Source: an uncultured Acetatifactor sp.
GTDB lineage: Bacteria > Bacillota > Clostridia > Lachnospirales > Lachnospiraceae
DNA: 64,000 nucleotides
Direction of reading: 5' to 3'
NCBI GenBank assembly: GCA_910584375.1
Contig: CAJUAH010000020.1
Coordinates: forward strand, 6,437-70,436
Positions 16,016-24,995 of the stretch are shown here, piece by piece (the stretch's first letter is position 1; the number at the start of each line of letters is the position of its first letter). Below the pieces are notes generated by a model. It searched no databases. It worked only from the letters and a program-made list of their open reading frames with translations, and was not told the DNA's origin. Both the position numbers and the translations under genes were made by a program.

Positions 16016-17242
16016 ATGCTGGTAACACTCATTCCACTTTTTGATGAAAATCTGAGCATCGGGGCGTATTCCCTGTTTGTGCAGAAACAAAATGTCTTTC
16101 TGAATCCCAGTCTGCTGGGAACGGGACGCTTTGACGGAGCCGCCAGAGTGGAGGGACTGGAAGTGATTCAGTCCATGGGGATTGAAAGTCTTTCCTCAGA
16201 CAGCGATGTATTTGTAACGGTGAGCAATATGTCTGTTTTTTCCGAACTCTCGGAGCAGTGCGACGCCCCCCATGAGCGCCTGGTGTTGCTGCTGGATCCT
16301 TCCGTGAAACCGGAACCCATGTATATTGACAGACTGGCCAGTTTAAAGCAGCAGGGTTACAAGCTGGCGATGCGCAAACTTCAGGTGGCGGAGTTTGAGG
16401 CTTACCGCGAGATATTAAAACTGGTGGACTATGTATTTCTCAATCACAAGAAGATCGATATCACCAAGGCCAAGATATACTTTACCAAGTTATATCCGCA
16501 GATCAAACTGTGCGCTGTGGGCGTGGATAATCAGGAGGAATTTGCCGCCCTCAAGGAGTCCGGGGGCTATCAGCTCTATGAGGGGGATTTCTATCGGATC
16601 CCTCTGAATAAGGATGAGCATGAAGTCGCGCCTTTAAAAGTGAACTACATAGAATTGCTGAATATTGTTAATAACAACAATTTTGAACTGACCAAAGCGG
16701 CGGATATCATCGGCAGAGACACGGCGCTCACCATATCGCTGCTGAGGATGGTAAACCGCATGGCAATCAATTCGGAGATCACCTCCATCCGCCATGCCGC
16801 CGCGATGCTGGGCCAGAAGGAACTGAAAAAATGGATCACCACAGCCGTGGTAGGCGAACTCTGCGCGGACAAACCCAACGAGATCACCCGCCTGTCCCTG
16901 CTGCGGGCCAGGTTTGCGGAGAATCTGGCAGGCGCGTTCGGCATGGCCGGTCAGGCGTCCGAGCTGTTCCTGATGGGGTTGTTCTCCGTGCTGGATGTGA
17001 TACTGGATAAACCTATGGAAGAGGCTTTGTCCATGGTGCATGTGAGCAAGCAGATCAGAGATGTATTGGTGGAGGGAAAGGGCGTGCTGTGTAAACCCTA
17101 TCAGTTTATTCTCCAGTACGAGAGCGCGAACTGGCAGGAGGTATCCCGCCAGATGATCCTGGAGGACATCGATATGTCCACTCTGTACGACGCCTACATC
17201 CAGACGCTGGTATGGTATCGGAAATTGACGCTTGGCAGGTAA
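16016..17242 (+). CDS. YuxH-like EAL/HDOD signalling protein
   Basis: 408 residues from ATG 16016, after CGGAGGG. The first ~200 residues align with an EAL-type barrel but lack the E-A-L signature and the usual metal ligands, so c-di-GMP hydrolysis is unlikely. Residues ~200-390 are an HDOD domain (NNFELTKAADIIGRDTALTI, LLRMVNR, AAAMLGQKELKKWI), an HD relative without catalytic His-Asp. Proteins of this pairing are thought to act as signalling scaffolds. It shares a transcript with the esterase before it and is 15 bases from rarA. Confidence 0.8.
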   Translation: MLVTLIPLFDENLSIGAYSLFVQKQNVFLNPSLLGTGRFDGAARVEGLEVIQSMGIESLSSDSDVFVTVSNMSVFSELSEQCDAPHERLVLLLDPSVKPEPMYIDRLASLKQQGYKLAMRKLQVAEFEAYREILKLVDYVFLNHKKIDITKAKIYFTKLYPQIKLCAVGVDNQEEFAALKESGGYQLYEGDFYRIPLNKDEHEVAPLKVNYIELLNIVNNNNFELTKAADIIGRDTALTISLLRMVNRMAINSEITSIRHAAAMLGQKELKKWITTAVVGELCADKPNEITRLSLLRARFAENLAGAFGMAGQASELFLMGLFSVLDVILDKPMEEALSMVHVSKQIRDVLVEGKGVLCKPYQFILQYESANWQEVSRQMILEDIDMSTLYDAYIQTLVWYRKLTLGR

Positions 17243-17257
17243 GAGAGACGTAAGAAT

Positions 17258-18619
17258 ATGGATTTATTTGAATATATGAGGAATACCAGCATGGAGAAGG
17301 AATCTCCGCTGGCGGCCAGGATGCGTCCCAGAACGCTGGACGAGGTGGTGGGACAGGAGCATATCATCGGCAAGGACAAGCTGTTGTATCGGGCGATTCA
17401 GGCGGACAAGATCAGCTCCGTAATCTTTTACGGCCCTCCGGGAACGGGTAAGACGACCCTGGCTAAAGTCATCGCGGGCAGCACCAGCGCGGAATTTAAA
17501 CAGATCAACGCCACGGTGGCAGGCAAGAAGGACATGGAGGAAGTGGTGGCTAAGGCCAAAGAACTTCAGGGCATGTACGGAAAGCGCACGATCCTGTTTA
17601 TTGATGAGATACACCGTTTCAATAAGGGGCAGCAGGACTATCTGCTGCCCTTTGTGGAGGACGGCACATTGATTCTGATCGGAGCCACCACGGAAAATCC
17701 GTATTTTGAGGTCAACGGGGCGCTGATTTCCAGATCCATCGTTTTTGAACTAAAGCCCATTCCGGCGCAGGCTGTAAAAGAGCTGCTGCGCAAGGCGGTG
17801 TACGACAAAGACAGGGGAATGGGAGCCTATAACGCTGTAATCGACGAGGAGGCGCTGGATTTCCTGGCAGAGCTTTCCGGCGGGGACGCCCGGCATGCGT
17901 TGAACGCCATTGAGCTGGGGGTCATGACTACCGGCAGAGCCGAAGACGGACAGATCCACATTACGTTGGAGGTCGCTCAGGAGTGTATTCAGAAGAGAGT
18001 CATGCGCTATGATAAAGGCGGAGATAACCACTATGATACGATCTCCGCTTTTATCAAGAGTATGCGGGGTTCGGATCCGGACGCGGCGGTATACTATCTG
18101 GCCAGGATGCTGTATGCGGGGGAGAGCGTGACTTTTATTGCCCGCAGGATCATGATCTGCGCGTCGGAGGATGTGGGCAACGCGGATCCCATGGCGCTGT
18201 CTGTGGCGGTGAACGCCTCCCTGGCTGTGGAGCGCGTCGGAATGCCGGAGGCCCAGATCATTCTGGCCCAGGCAGCGTCCTATATCGCGTGCGCCCCAAA
18301 GAGCAACGCCGCCTGCGAGGCCATATTTTCCGCGGCGCAGGAGGTGGCGGATTCCGGCAATCTGCCCATCCCCACCCATTTGCAGGACGCCCATTACAAG
18401 GGGGCGGCCAAGCTGGGGCATGGCACGGGCTACAAGTATGCCCACGATTACCCCAACCACTATGTGGAACAGCAGTACTTGCCCTATGAGCTCAGCGGCA
18501 GGGAATTTTATTCTCCCAGCGGCAACGGTTATGAGCGGAAGATCCGGGAGCATATGAAGAGGATCCGGCAGGAGGCGGCGGGCAGCAGTGGTGAGGGCAG
18601 CACGGAGAGCGGCACATAA
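17258..18619 (+). CDS. rarA: replication-associated recombination ATPase RarA
   Basis: 453 residues, the normal length for RarA/MgsA. Opening helices (ARMRPRTLDEVVGQEHIIG), Walker A GPPGTGKTTLA, Walker B LFIDEIHRFNKGQQD, sensor GATTENPYFEVN, and the C-terminal oligomerisation region (ARRIMICASEDVGNADP). It is a clamp-loader-like AAA+ ATPase that acts at stalled replication forks with SSB. The last ~20 residues are Ser/Gly-rich. It ends convergently to the radical SAM gene, with a shared hairpin between. Confidence 0.95.
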   Translation: MDLFEYMRNTSMEKESPLAARMRPRTLDEVVGQEHIIGKDKLLYRAIQADKISSVIFYGPPGTGKTTLAKVIAGSTSAEFKQINATVAGKKDMEEVVAKAKELQGMYGKRTILFIDEIHRFNKGQQDYLLPFVEDGTLILIGATTENPYFEVNGALISRSIVFELKPIPAQAVKELLRKAVYDKDRGMGAYNAVIDEEALDFLAELSGGDARHALNAIELGVMTTGRAEDGQIHITLEVAQECIQKRVMRYDKGGDNHYDTISAFIKSMRGSDPDAAVYYLARMLYAGESVTFIARRIMICASEDVGNADPMALSVAVNASLAVERVGMPEAQIILAQAASYIACAPKSNAACEAIFSAAQEVADSGNLPIPTHLQDAHYKGAAKLGHGTGYKYAHDYPNHYVEQQYLPYELSGREFYSPSGNGYERKIREHMKRIRQEAAGSSGEGSTESGT

Positions 18620-18634
18620 AAAGTGATAAAATAA

Positions 18635-18679
18635 CCGGCAGGGAGACACAGGGACTTGGGCGCCGCGTCTTTCTGCCGG
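18635..18679. terminator. bidirectional terminator between convergent genes
   Basis: CCGGCAG and CTGCCGG form a 7-bp inverted repeat with a 31-base spacer, between rarA and the minus-strand radical SAM gene. On the minus strand it is followed by a T-rich tail. Confidence 0.4.
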
Positions 18680-18681
18680 AT

Positions 18682-19653
18682 TTATGTGGTGAAACCGTCT
18701 GCACGGTAGTATTTTCCCTGGAAGGCATTCTCCAGTCGCATTTTGCGGTGCAGGGAATTGAGAACACCCCGCTTGTCTCCGCTCCAGGCGGGGGCAATCA
18801 ACAGTTTTTTGGGACCGTCCCCGGTCACTCTGTGAACCACGGTATCCGGGGAGAGACGCTCCAGGCAGTTTATCAGGATTTCCAGATATTCTTCCCTGTC
18901 AAGCACCGAAAAGCGCCCCTCTCTGTAGAGTTTTGCCAGATCTGTCCCCTCCAGCACATGGAGCAGCTGCAGCTTGACGCCAAAGGGGCGCTGGGTGTTC
19001 AGATAGCCTATGGTTTCCAGCATTTCCGCCCGGGTCTCGCCGGGAAGTCCCAGGATCACATGCACTATGACGGGAATATCCAGCCCGCGCAGATCTTCCA
19101 TGGCTCTTTCAAAACAGGGCAGCGTATAGCCCCGGCGAATCAGTCGCGCCGTTTTTTCGTGCGAAGTCTGTAGGCCCAGCTCCAACCATATGAATTTATC
19201 GGGATAAGCCCGACGCAGCTCCGCCAGCAGTCCCAGAACGGGCTCCGGCAGACAGTCCGGTCTGGTGGCGATGGAGATGCCGCAGACAAGCGGGTGTTCC
19301 AGGGCCTCCGTATACAGGGAACGGAGTCTGGGCAGCGGCGCGTAGGTGTTGGTGTAGGACTGAAAATAGGCGATATAATGCCGTCCCACTTTTTTGTCGC
19401 CAAAGAGAGCCAGCCCGGCCTCCAGCTGGGCCTGGATGTCTGCGCCGGAGACGGCGAAATCACCGCTGCCCCCGGCGCTGCAAAAGATGCATCCCCGGTC
19501 GCCCAGGGTTCCGTCCCGGTTGGGGCAGGTCATACGGGCGTCCAGCGCGATCTTGTAACATTTATGCCCGCAGGTATTTTTCAGATAGGCATCCAGCGCG
19601 TAATAGGGGCGTCCCAGCCAGCTCTCCGGCGGCGCGGCAAAACTCATGGCCAT
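18682..19653 (-). CDS. TIGR01212-family radical SAM protein (YtqA/YhcC-like)
   Basis: 323 residues. The cluster motif is C-x8-CPNRDG then GCIFCSAGGSGDF, the signature of the TIGR01212 radical SAM family, which differs from plain CxxxCxxC. Further motifs: YFQSYTNTYAPL, SIATRPDCLPEPVL, VIVHVILGLPGET. The function of the family is not firmly known. The ATG at 19653 overlaps the TGA of the malic enzyme gene (ATGA), so the pair is co-translated. ATG 19647 is an alternative. Confidence 0.88.
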   Translation of the reverse strand: MAMSFAAPPESWLGRPYYALDAYLKNTCGHKCYKIALDARMTCPNRDGTLGDRGCIFCSAGGSGDFAVSGADIQAQLEAGLALFGDKKVGRHYIAYFQSYTNTYAPLPRLRSLYTEALEHPLVCGISIATRPDCLPEPVLGLLAELRRAYPDKFIWLELGLQTSHEKTARLIRRGYTLPCFERAMEDLRGLDIPVIVHVILGLPGETRAEMLETIGYLNTQRPFGVKLQLLHVLEGTDLAKLYREGRFSVLDREEYLEILINCLERLSPDTVVHRVTGDGPKKLLIAPAWSGDKRGVLNSLHRKMRLENAFQGKYYRADGFTT

Positions 19654-20801
19654 CAGATATAGGCCTTGACGGCGGCAGCCACTACGTCAGCCACCTGGGG
19701 ATCAAAGGCCTCGGGCATGATATTTTCATCGGAAAGTTTCTCCTCGGGCACCAGGGAGGCGATGGCCTGCGCCGCGGCCAGTTTCATCTCGTCGGTGATT
19801 TGGCGGGCATGTCCTTCCAATGCCCCCTTGAAGATGCCGGGGAAAGCCACCACATTGTTTACCTGGTTGGGAAAATCGCTGCGTCCTGTGCCCACCACCC
19901 TGGCTCCGGCGGCTTTTGCCACATCCGGCATGATCTCCGGCACGGGGTTGGCCATGGCGAAGAGTATGGCGTCGTGGTTCATGGAGGCCACCATCTCGGG
20001 GGTGACGATGCCCGGAGCGGAGACGCCCACAAAGATATCCGCGCCCTTCAGCGCGTCCGCCAGAGAGCCCGTTTGGCTTTCCAGATTGGTCACTTCCGCC
20101 ATTTTCTGCTGCATCCAGTTAAGGCCCTCCGTGTTCCTGGAGACGATGCCTACCTTGTCGCACATGGTGATATGGGGAAAGCCGTAGGTCAGCAGCAGCT
20201 TGGTGATGGCCACGCCCGCGCTGCCCGCGCCGTTTACCACGATGCGGCAGTCCTCCTTTTTCTTGCCCACCACTTTCAGGGCGTTGATGATGCCGGCCAG
20301 CACCACGATGGCCGTGCCGTGCTGGTCGTCGTGGAAGACGGGGATATCCAGCGCGGCTTTCAGCCGCTCCTCGATCTCAAAGCATCTGGGGGCGGAGATG
20401 TCCTCCAGATTGATGCCGCCAAAGCCGGGGGCCAGCCAGGTGACGGCCTTTATGATCTCCTCCGTGTCCTGGGTGTCCAGACAGATGGGAACGGCGTTGA
20501 TCCCGCCGAACTCCTTGAACAGTACGGCCTTGCCTTCCATGACGGGCATGGCGGCGTAGGGACCGATATTTCCCAGGCCCAGCACGGCGCTGCCGTCGGA
20601 TACCACGGCCACCGTGTTGGCCTTCATGGTGTATGTATAGGCGGCGGAGGGATCTTGGGCGATCACCTTGCAGGGTTCCGCCACGCCGGGGGTGTAGGCC
20701 AGGGCCAGATCTTCTCTGGACCTCACGGGGGTCTTGGAAACGGTTTCCAGTTTGCCGTTCCATTTTTCATGGAGCATCAATGCTTTTTCGTTGGTTGTCA
20801 T
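19653..20801 (-). CDS. NAD(P)-dependent malic enzyme
   Basis: 382 residues from ATG 20801, directly after GGAGGTACTAT; an in-frame upstream extension of 70 codons is AT-rich and has no ribosome site. Converts malate to pyruvate and CO2 with reduction of NAD(P). The motifs are complete: LAYTPGVAEPC (catalytic Tyr), the SDGSAVLGLGNIGP strand with the catalytic Lys nearby at GKAVLFKEFGG, metal-binding INLEDISAP and FHDDQHGTAIV, and the nucleotide-binding VNGAGSAGVAI. The short bacterial form, without a phosphotransacetylase tail. It starts the two-gene minus-strand unit. Confidence 0.93.
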   Translation of the reverse strand: MTTNEKALMLHEKWNGKLETVSKTPVRSREDLALAYTPGVAEPCKVIAQDPSAAYTYTMKANTVAVVSDGSAVLGLGNIGPYAAMPVMEGKAVLFKEFGGINAVPICLDTQDTEEIIKAVTWLAPGFGGINLEDISAPRCFEIEERLKAALDIPVFHDDQHGTAIVVLAGIINALKVVGKKKEDCRIVVNGAGSAGVAITKLLLTYGFPHITMCDKVGIVSRNTEGLNWMQQKMAEVTNLESQTGSLADALKGADIFVGVSAPGIVTPEMVASMNHDAILFAMANPVPEIMPDVAKAAGARVVGTGRSDFPNQVNNVVAFPGIFKGALEGHARQITDEMKLAAAQAIASLVPEEKLSDENIMPEAFDPQVADVVAAAVKAYI

Positions 20802-20950
20802 ATAGTACCTCCTGCTGATTTTGGACGGATAGGTAGATCGGGATTTTTTACCCGATGCTATGTTCTCTATTTTATAAGGAATAAATATTTTTTTCAAGGC
20901 TGTTTTTTTCATGAAAATATAAAGAATTTTATTTTTTTGCAAAAAATGCT

Positions 20951-20978
20951 TTCTATTTTTGGAAAAGTGTATTATAAT
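20951..20978 (+). promoter_or_regulatory. putative rho promoter
   Basis: TATAAT at 20973-20978 with a weak -35 (TTTCTA, 16 bases upstream), leaving a 5' leader of ~125 bases before rho. The leader and the 150 bases facing the malic enzyme gene are AT-rich, and I see no recognised riboswitch. Rho leaders are often sites of autoregulation. Confidence 0.4.
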
Positions 20979-21107
20979 CGATGTAAGTAAGTTCATTCCG
21001 CTATGGGACACATCTGGTATATATTCGAGTGATACCCCTTAGGACGAATCGAATAGGGACTGCTGTAAGTCCGTGATAAAATTTTTTGAAGAAAAATAGG
21101 AGGAGCA

Positions 21108-22679
21108 ATGAGAGAAAAGTATGAATCACTTGCGCTTGTACAGTTGAAGGAACTGGCAAAGGTGCGGGGCATCAAGGGAGTATCGACCATGAAAAAGGCC
21201 GAGGTGGTGGAGGCGATGCTGGCAGAAGACGAGAAGGATCGGGCCAGAGAGGAAACCGCCAGGGCGGAGAAGAGCACCGGAAAAGCAGAGCCTGTGCGGG
21301 CGGAGAGCCCCCGAGGCGAGTCTGCCAGGACGGAGAGCCCCCGAGGTGAGTCTGCCAGAACGGAGGGTTCCAGAGGCGAGTCCGTCAGAACGGAGAGCCC
21401 TCGAGGCGAGTCTGCCAGAACGGAGAGCTCCCGAGGCGATGGTTCCAGATCGGAGACAACCAGGACAGAGTCGACCCGGACAGAGGGGGAACAGCCCAGA
21501 CCCGTGCGGGTGAATGAGGCGTATGACGCCACCCAGTATCCGGCGGAGCTGGACAGCGGGATTGAGGCCCAGGGTATCCTGGAGGTTATGCCGGACGGTT
21601 ACGGCTTTATCCGCAGCGACAATTATCTGCCCGGTTCGGAGGATGTGTATGTGGCTCCCAGCCAGATCCGCAGATTCGGTCTGAAGACAGGCGATATCCT
21701 GCGGGGCAACAAGCGCATCAAGACCCAGCAGGAGAAGTTCAGCGCTCTGCTGTTTGTGAGGACGATCAACGGATACACCCCCGAGGAGTCCGCCAAGAGG
21801 ACAGCCTTTGAGGATATGACGCCCATATTCCCGGACGAGCGTATCAAGCTGGAGACGCCCGGCTGCAGCGTGGCCATGCGGGTCATGGATCTGATCAGCC
21901 CCGTGGGAAAGGGACAGAGAGGTATGATCGTGTCCCCGCCCAAAGCCGGTAAGACGACTCTGCTGAAAGAGGTGGCCAAGTCCATCCTGCGCACCAATCC
22001 CGACATGCATATGCTGATCCTGCTGATAGACGAGCGCCCCGAGGAAGTTACGGATATCAAGGAGGCCATCTGCGGCGACAATGTGGAAGTGATCTACTCC
22101 ACCTTTGACGAACTGCCCGAGCATCACAAGAGGGTGGCCGAGATGGTGGTGGAGAGGGCCAAGAGGCTGGTTGAGCATAAAAAGGAAGTGGTGATCCTGC
22201 TGGATTCCATCACCCGTCTGACCAGAGCCTATAACCTGGTGGTACCCCCCAGCGGTCGTACACTGTCCGGCGGTCTGGACCCCGCCGCGCTGCACATGCC
22301 CAAGAGATTCTTCGGCGCGGCCCGCAATATGCGTGAGGGCGGCAGCCTGACGATCCTGGCTACGGCGCTGGTGGATACCGGCTCCAAGATGGACGACGTG
22401 ATCTACGAGGAGTTCAAGGGCACAGGCAACATGGAGATCGTGCTGGATCGCAAACTGTCAGAGAAACGTATCTTCCCTGCCATCGATATCGCCAAGTCCA
22501 GTACCCGGAGAGAAGATCTGCTCCTGGATGGCGAGGAACTGGAGGCTATCAGTATCATGCGTAAGGCGCTGAACGGCATGAAGTCCGACGAGGCCACAGA
22601 CCGCATTCTGGATATGTTTGCCCGCACCAGAAATAACCGGGAATTTGTCGGTATGGTAAAAAAGAACAGATTTATTTAA
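21108..22679 (+). CDS. rho: transcription termination factor Rho with repeat-rich insertion
   Basis: 523 residues versus about 420 in E. coli. Residues ~5-45 are the Rho N-terminal helical domain (LKELAKVRGIKGVSTMKKAE). Residues ~50-130 are a low-complexity Arg/Glu/Ser insert with tandem 10-residue repeats. Residues ~150-215 are the cold-shock RNA-binding domain (DGYGFIRSDNYLPG). The ATPase core has Walker A SPPKAGKTTLLKE, IDERPEEVTD, ILLDSITRLTRAYN and KFGxG-region equivalents. An insert at this place is known in high-GC Rho proteins, where it helps RNA binding. Ribosome site TAGGAGGAG. Confidence 0.96.
   Translation: MREKYESLALVQLKELAKVRGIKGVSTMKKAEVVEAMLAEDEKDRAREETARAEKSTGKAEPVRAESPRGESARTESPRGESARTEGSRGESVRTESPRGESARTESSRGDGSRSETTRTESTRTEGEQPRPVRVNEAYDATQYPAELDSGIEAQGILEVMPDGYGFIRSDNYLPGSEDVYVAPSQIRRFGLKTGDILRGNKRIKTQQEKFSALLFVRTINGYTPEESAKRTAFEDMTPIFPDERIKLETPGCSVAMRVMDLISPVGKGQRGMIVSPPKAGKTTLLKEVAKSILRTNPDMHMLILLIDERPEEVTDIKEAICGDNVEVIYSTFDELPEHHKRVAEMVVERAKRLVEHKKEVVILLDSITRLTRAYNLVVPPSGRTLSGGLDPAALHMPKRFFGAARNMREGGSLTILATALVDTGSKMDDVIYEEFKGTGNMEIVLDRKLSEKRIFPAIDIAKSSTRREDLLLDGEELEAISIMRKALNGMKSDEATDRILDMFARTRNNREFVGMVKKNRFI
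21300..21485 (+). repeat. 30-bp coding minisatellite in rho
   Basis: Five near-perfect 30-bp units and a degenerate sixth encode repeats of ESARTESPRG (residues ~66-126). The units differ mostly at silent or S/G, S/P positions, so they arose by recent duplication. Copy number can change by slippage without a frameshift, since 30 is a multiple of three. Confidence 0.9.
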
Positions 22680-22687
22680 AAAACCTA

Positions 22688-22716
22688 TTGCAATCGCGGA
22701 TAACTCATGGTACAAT
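22688..22716 (+). promoter_or_regulatory. rpmE promoter
   Basis: TTGCAA and TACAAT with 17 bases between, 79 bases before the rpmE start. It gives L31 its own transcript separate from rho. Confidence 0.7.
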
Positions 22717-22795
22717 AACAACGCTGTTTGTGGTTGCATAAGCAGTGCGGATGAGATCACAGAATAATACGTAATCATATAGAGAGGTGAGAAAC

Positions 22796-23002
22796 ATGAA
22801 AGAAGGAATTCATCCCCAGTACTATCAAGCAACTGTAACCTGTAACTGTGGCAACACGTTCGTGACCGGTTCCACAAAGCCTGAACTGCACGTTGAAGTC
22901 TGCTCCAAGTGCCATTCATTCTATACCGGCCAGCAGAAGTCGGCAAGAGCTGACGGACGTATTGACAAGTTCAACAAGAAGTACGGCGTTACAAGCAAAT
23001 AG
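22796..23002 (+). CDS. rpmE: 50S ribosomal protein L31 (zinc form)
   Basis: 68 residues from ATG 22796, behind AGAGAGGTGAGAA. MKEGIHPQYYQATVTC opens it, and the four zinc-ligand cysteines lie in CNCGNTF and CSKCHSFYTG. This is the zinc-binding (C+) L31 of the large subunit, replaced by C- paralogues under zinc limitation in some bacteria. The rho-rpmE-yqhQ-prmC-prfA order is conserved in many Firmicutes. Confidence 0.97.
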   Translation: MKEGIHPQYYQATVTCNCGNTFVTGSTKPELHVEVCSKCHSFYTGQQKSARADGRIDKFNKKYGVTSK

Positions 23003-23014
23003 GAAGATTTGAAG

Positions 23015-23043
23015 GGTTGAGGTATCCGTATCTCAACCTTTCT
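23015..23043 (+). terminator. terminator after rpmE
   Basis: GGTTGAG pairs with CTCAACC around a 10-base loop, followed by TTTCTT. It sits between rpmE and the DUF1385 gene. Confidence 0.6.
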
Positions 23044-23068
23044 TACTCATTGGAGATACGAGGTTATT

Positions 23069-24079
23069 ATGGCGAAACGAAAGGGTTGCTATTCCGGGAT
23101 CGGCGGTCAGGCCGTCCTGGAGGGCGTAATGATGAAAAACGGGGATAAGTACGCCGTGGCGGTGCGCAAGCCCGACGGGGAGATCGGCATCGAGGTGGAC
23201 AGTTATCCCGGCGTGCTGGCTGGCAGCGGGGTGAAAAAGATCCCCTTTGTCAGAGGGGTTTTTAATTTCATAGATTCTCTGCTCCTGGGGACCAGGTGCT
23301 TAAATTTTTCCGCAAGTTTTTATGAGGAAGAGGAGAAAGAGTCGAGAGTGGACAAGGCGCTTGACAAGGTGTCCCACGGCAATGCGGAGAAGGTGTTGAC
23401 GGCTCTTGTGACCGCGTTTTCCGTGATCCTGGCGGTGGGCATCTTTATCGTGCTGCCGTATTTTCTGTCGGGACTGCTGAAGGGGTATATCCGCAATGAA
23501 TCCCTTATGGCGATCCTGGAGGGGGTCATCAGGATCGTTATTTTTCTGGTGTATATTCTGGCGATCAGCCTGATGAAAGACATACGCAGGCTGTTTATGT
23601 ATCACGGCGCAGAGCATAAGTGCATCAACTGTATCGAGCATGGCCGTCCGCTGAATGTGCGCAATGCCAGGCGCAGCTCCCGGCAGCACAGGCGCTGCGG
23701 CACCAGCTTTATCTTTTTCGTGTTTATCGTCAGTATCGTCCTGTTTTTCTTTATCAGGGTGGACAGCACCGTGCAGAAAGTGGTTCTGCGGATTCTGCTG
23801 ATTCCGGTGGTGGCAGGGATCTCCTATGAGATCATACGTCTGGCGGGGCGCAGCAATAATATTTTTGTGAAAATACTGTCCGCGCCGGGTATGCTGGTGC
23901 AGAGACTGACCACCAGGGAGCCGGACGAGCAGATGTTGGAGGTGGCTATCGCCTCTGTGGAGGCGGTGTTTGACTGGAGGGCTTTTCTGAACGAAAAGTT
24001 CGGCTATGTGGAGGAGCCGGAACCGGCGGCGCCAAAGGAAGAAGAGGACGAAGAGGAGCAGGATGGAGAGGCGCAGTGA
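23069..24079 (+). CDS. DUF1385 membrane protein (YqhQ-like)
   Basis: 336 residues. Starts GCYSGIGGQAVLEGVMMKNG, the hallmark of the family, then KKIPFVRGVFNFIDS. Hydrophobic segments lie near residues 110-135, 148-168, 212-232 and 238-258, so it is an integral membrane protein. A conserved His/Cys region (YHGAEHKCINCIEHG) and an acidic tail follow. The molecular function is not established; the gene is almost always beside prmC and prfA. Confidence 0.88.
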   Translation: MAKRKGCYSGIGGQAVLEGVMMKNGDKYAVAVRKPDGEIGIEVDSYPGVLAGSGVKKIPFVRGVFNFIDSLLLGTRCLNFSASFYEEEEKESRVDKALDKVSHGNAEKVLTALVTAFSVILAVGIFIVLPYFLSGLLKGYIRNESLMAILEGVIRIVIFLVYILAISLMKDIRRLFMYHGAEHKCINCIEHGRPLNVRNARRSSRQHRRCGTSFIFFVFIVSIVLFFFIRVDSTVQKVVLRILLIPVVAGISYEIIRLAGRSNNIFVKILSAPGMLVQRLTTREPDEQMLEVAIASVEAVFDWRAFLNEKFGYVEEPEPAAPKEEEDEEEQDGEAQ

Positions 24080-24109
24080 TGCCCCATATCGCACCCGAAA
24101 AGAAAAAGG

Positions 24110-24958
24110 ATGGAAAAGTATCAGGAATGCTATGAAAAAGGATGGAAGAGACTGCTGGAGCACGGGATAGAGGAGGCAGCTTTGGATGCCCGGCTGCTGC
24201 TGGAGTATATTTGCGGCACGGACCGCAATACGCTGCTTGTTCATGGAGACAGGGAAGTGTCGTCTCAGGAGCGTCAGGCGTATGACCGGGTCATTGCCAG
24301 GCGCTGTCAGCGCGTACCTCTGCAGCAGATACTGGGCTGTCAGGAGTTTATGGGTCTGGAATTCGCGATAAATGAGCATGTGCTGGTGCCCCGGCAGGAT
24401 ACGGAGATCCTGGTGGAAGAGGTGCTGCGGGAGTTGCAGGACGGTATGAGGATACTGGACCTGTGTACCGGCTCCGGCTGTATACTCATCAGCCTGCTGC
24501 GTTACAGCAATGGGTGTCAGGGAGTGGGAACGGATATTTCGCCTATGGCTCTGGAGGTTGCCCGAGAGAATGGGGAAAAGATTCTGGGTAGTGAGGGGGG
24601 ATACACCTTTCTGGAGAGCGATCTTTGGGGGAAGGTGGAGGGGCGATTTGATGTGATCGTATCCAATCCGCCTTATATCCGGCGTGGGGAGATAGATACC
24701 CTGATGCCGGAGGTGAAGGATCATGAACCCAGACTGGCTCTGGACGGCGGTGAGGACGGACTGGATTTTTACAGGCGGATCGCGGAGGAAAGCCCTGCGC
24801 ATCTATATGGCGGCGGCAGGCTGTATCTGGAGATCGGCTGTGACCAGGGGGACGCGGTGCAGGAGCTGTTGCTGTGCCGGGGCTTTCGGGAAGTCAATGT
24901 GGCGCAGGATTATGCGGGATTGGACCGGGTGGTATACGGCAGTTGGCCCATACTGTGA
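24110..24958 (+). CDS. prmC: release factor glutamine methyltransferase PrmC
   Basis: 282 residues, normal length. N-terminal helical release-factor-binding domain (~1-80), then the SAM domain with ILDLCTGSGCILIS and the catalytic VSNPPYIRRGEID (NPPY). It methylates the Gln of the GGQ motif of release factors RF1 and RF2. Its first listed substrate, RF1, is encoded 37 bases downstream. Confidence 0.95.
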   Translation: MEKYQECYEKGWKRLLEHGIEEAALDARLLLEYICGTDRNTLLVHGDREVSSQERQAYDRVIARRCQRVPLQQILGCQEFMGLEFAINEHVLVPRQDTEILVEEVLRELQDGMRILDLCTGSGCILISLLRYSNGCQGVGTDISPMALEVARENGEKILGSEGGYTFLESDLWGKVEGRFDVIVSNPPYIRRGEIDTLMPEVKDHEPRLALDGGEDGLDFYRRIAEESPAHLYGGGRLYLEIGCDQGDAVQELLLCRGFREVNVAQDYAGLDRVVYGSWPIL

Positions 24959-24995
24959 GGAAAATGCGGTACTATAAATAAGAAAGGATACGGAG

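Noticed and set aside
20802..21011. N-terminal extension of the malic enzyme
   Set aside because: The extra 70 codons are AT-rich, unlike the family, and lie upstream of a perfect ribosome site for ATG 20801; the region is the promoter.
20990..21107. Riboswitch in the rho leader
   Set aside because: I could not match conserved riboswitch cores or draw a stable alternative fold; left as an ordinary leader.
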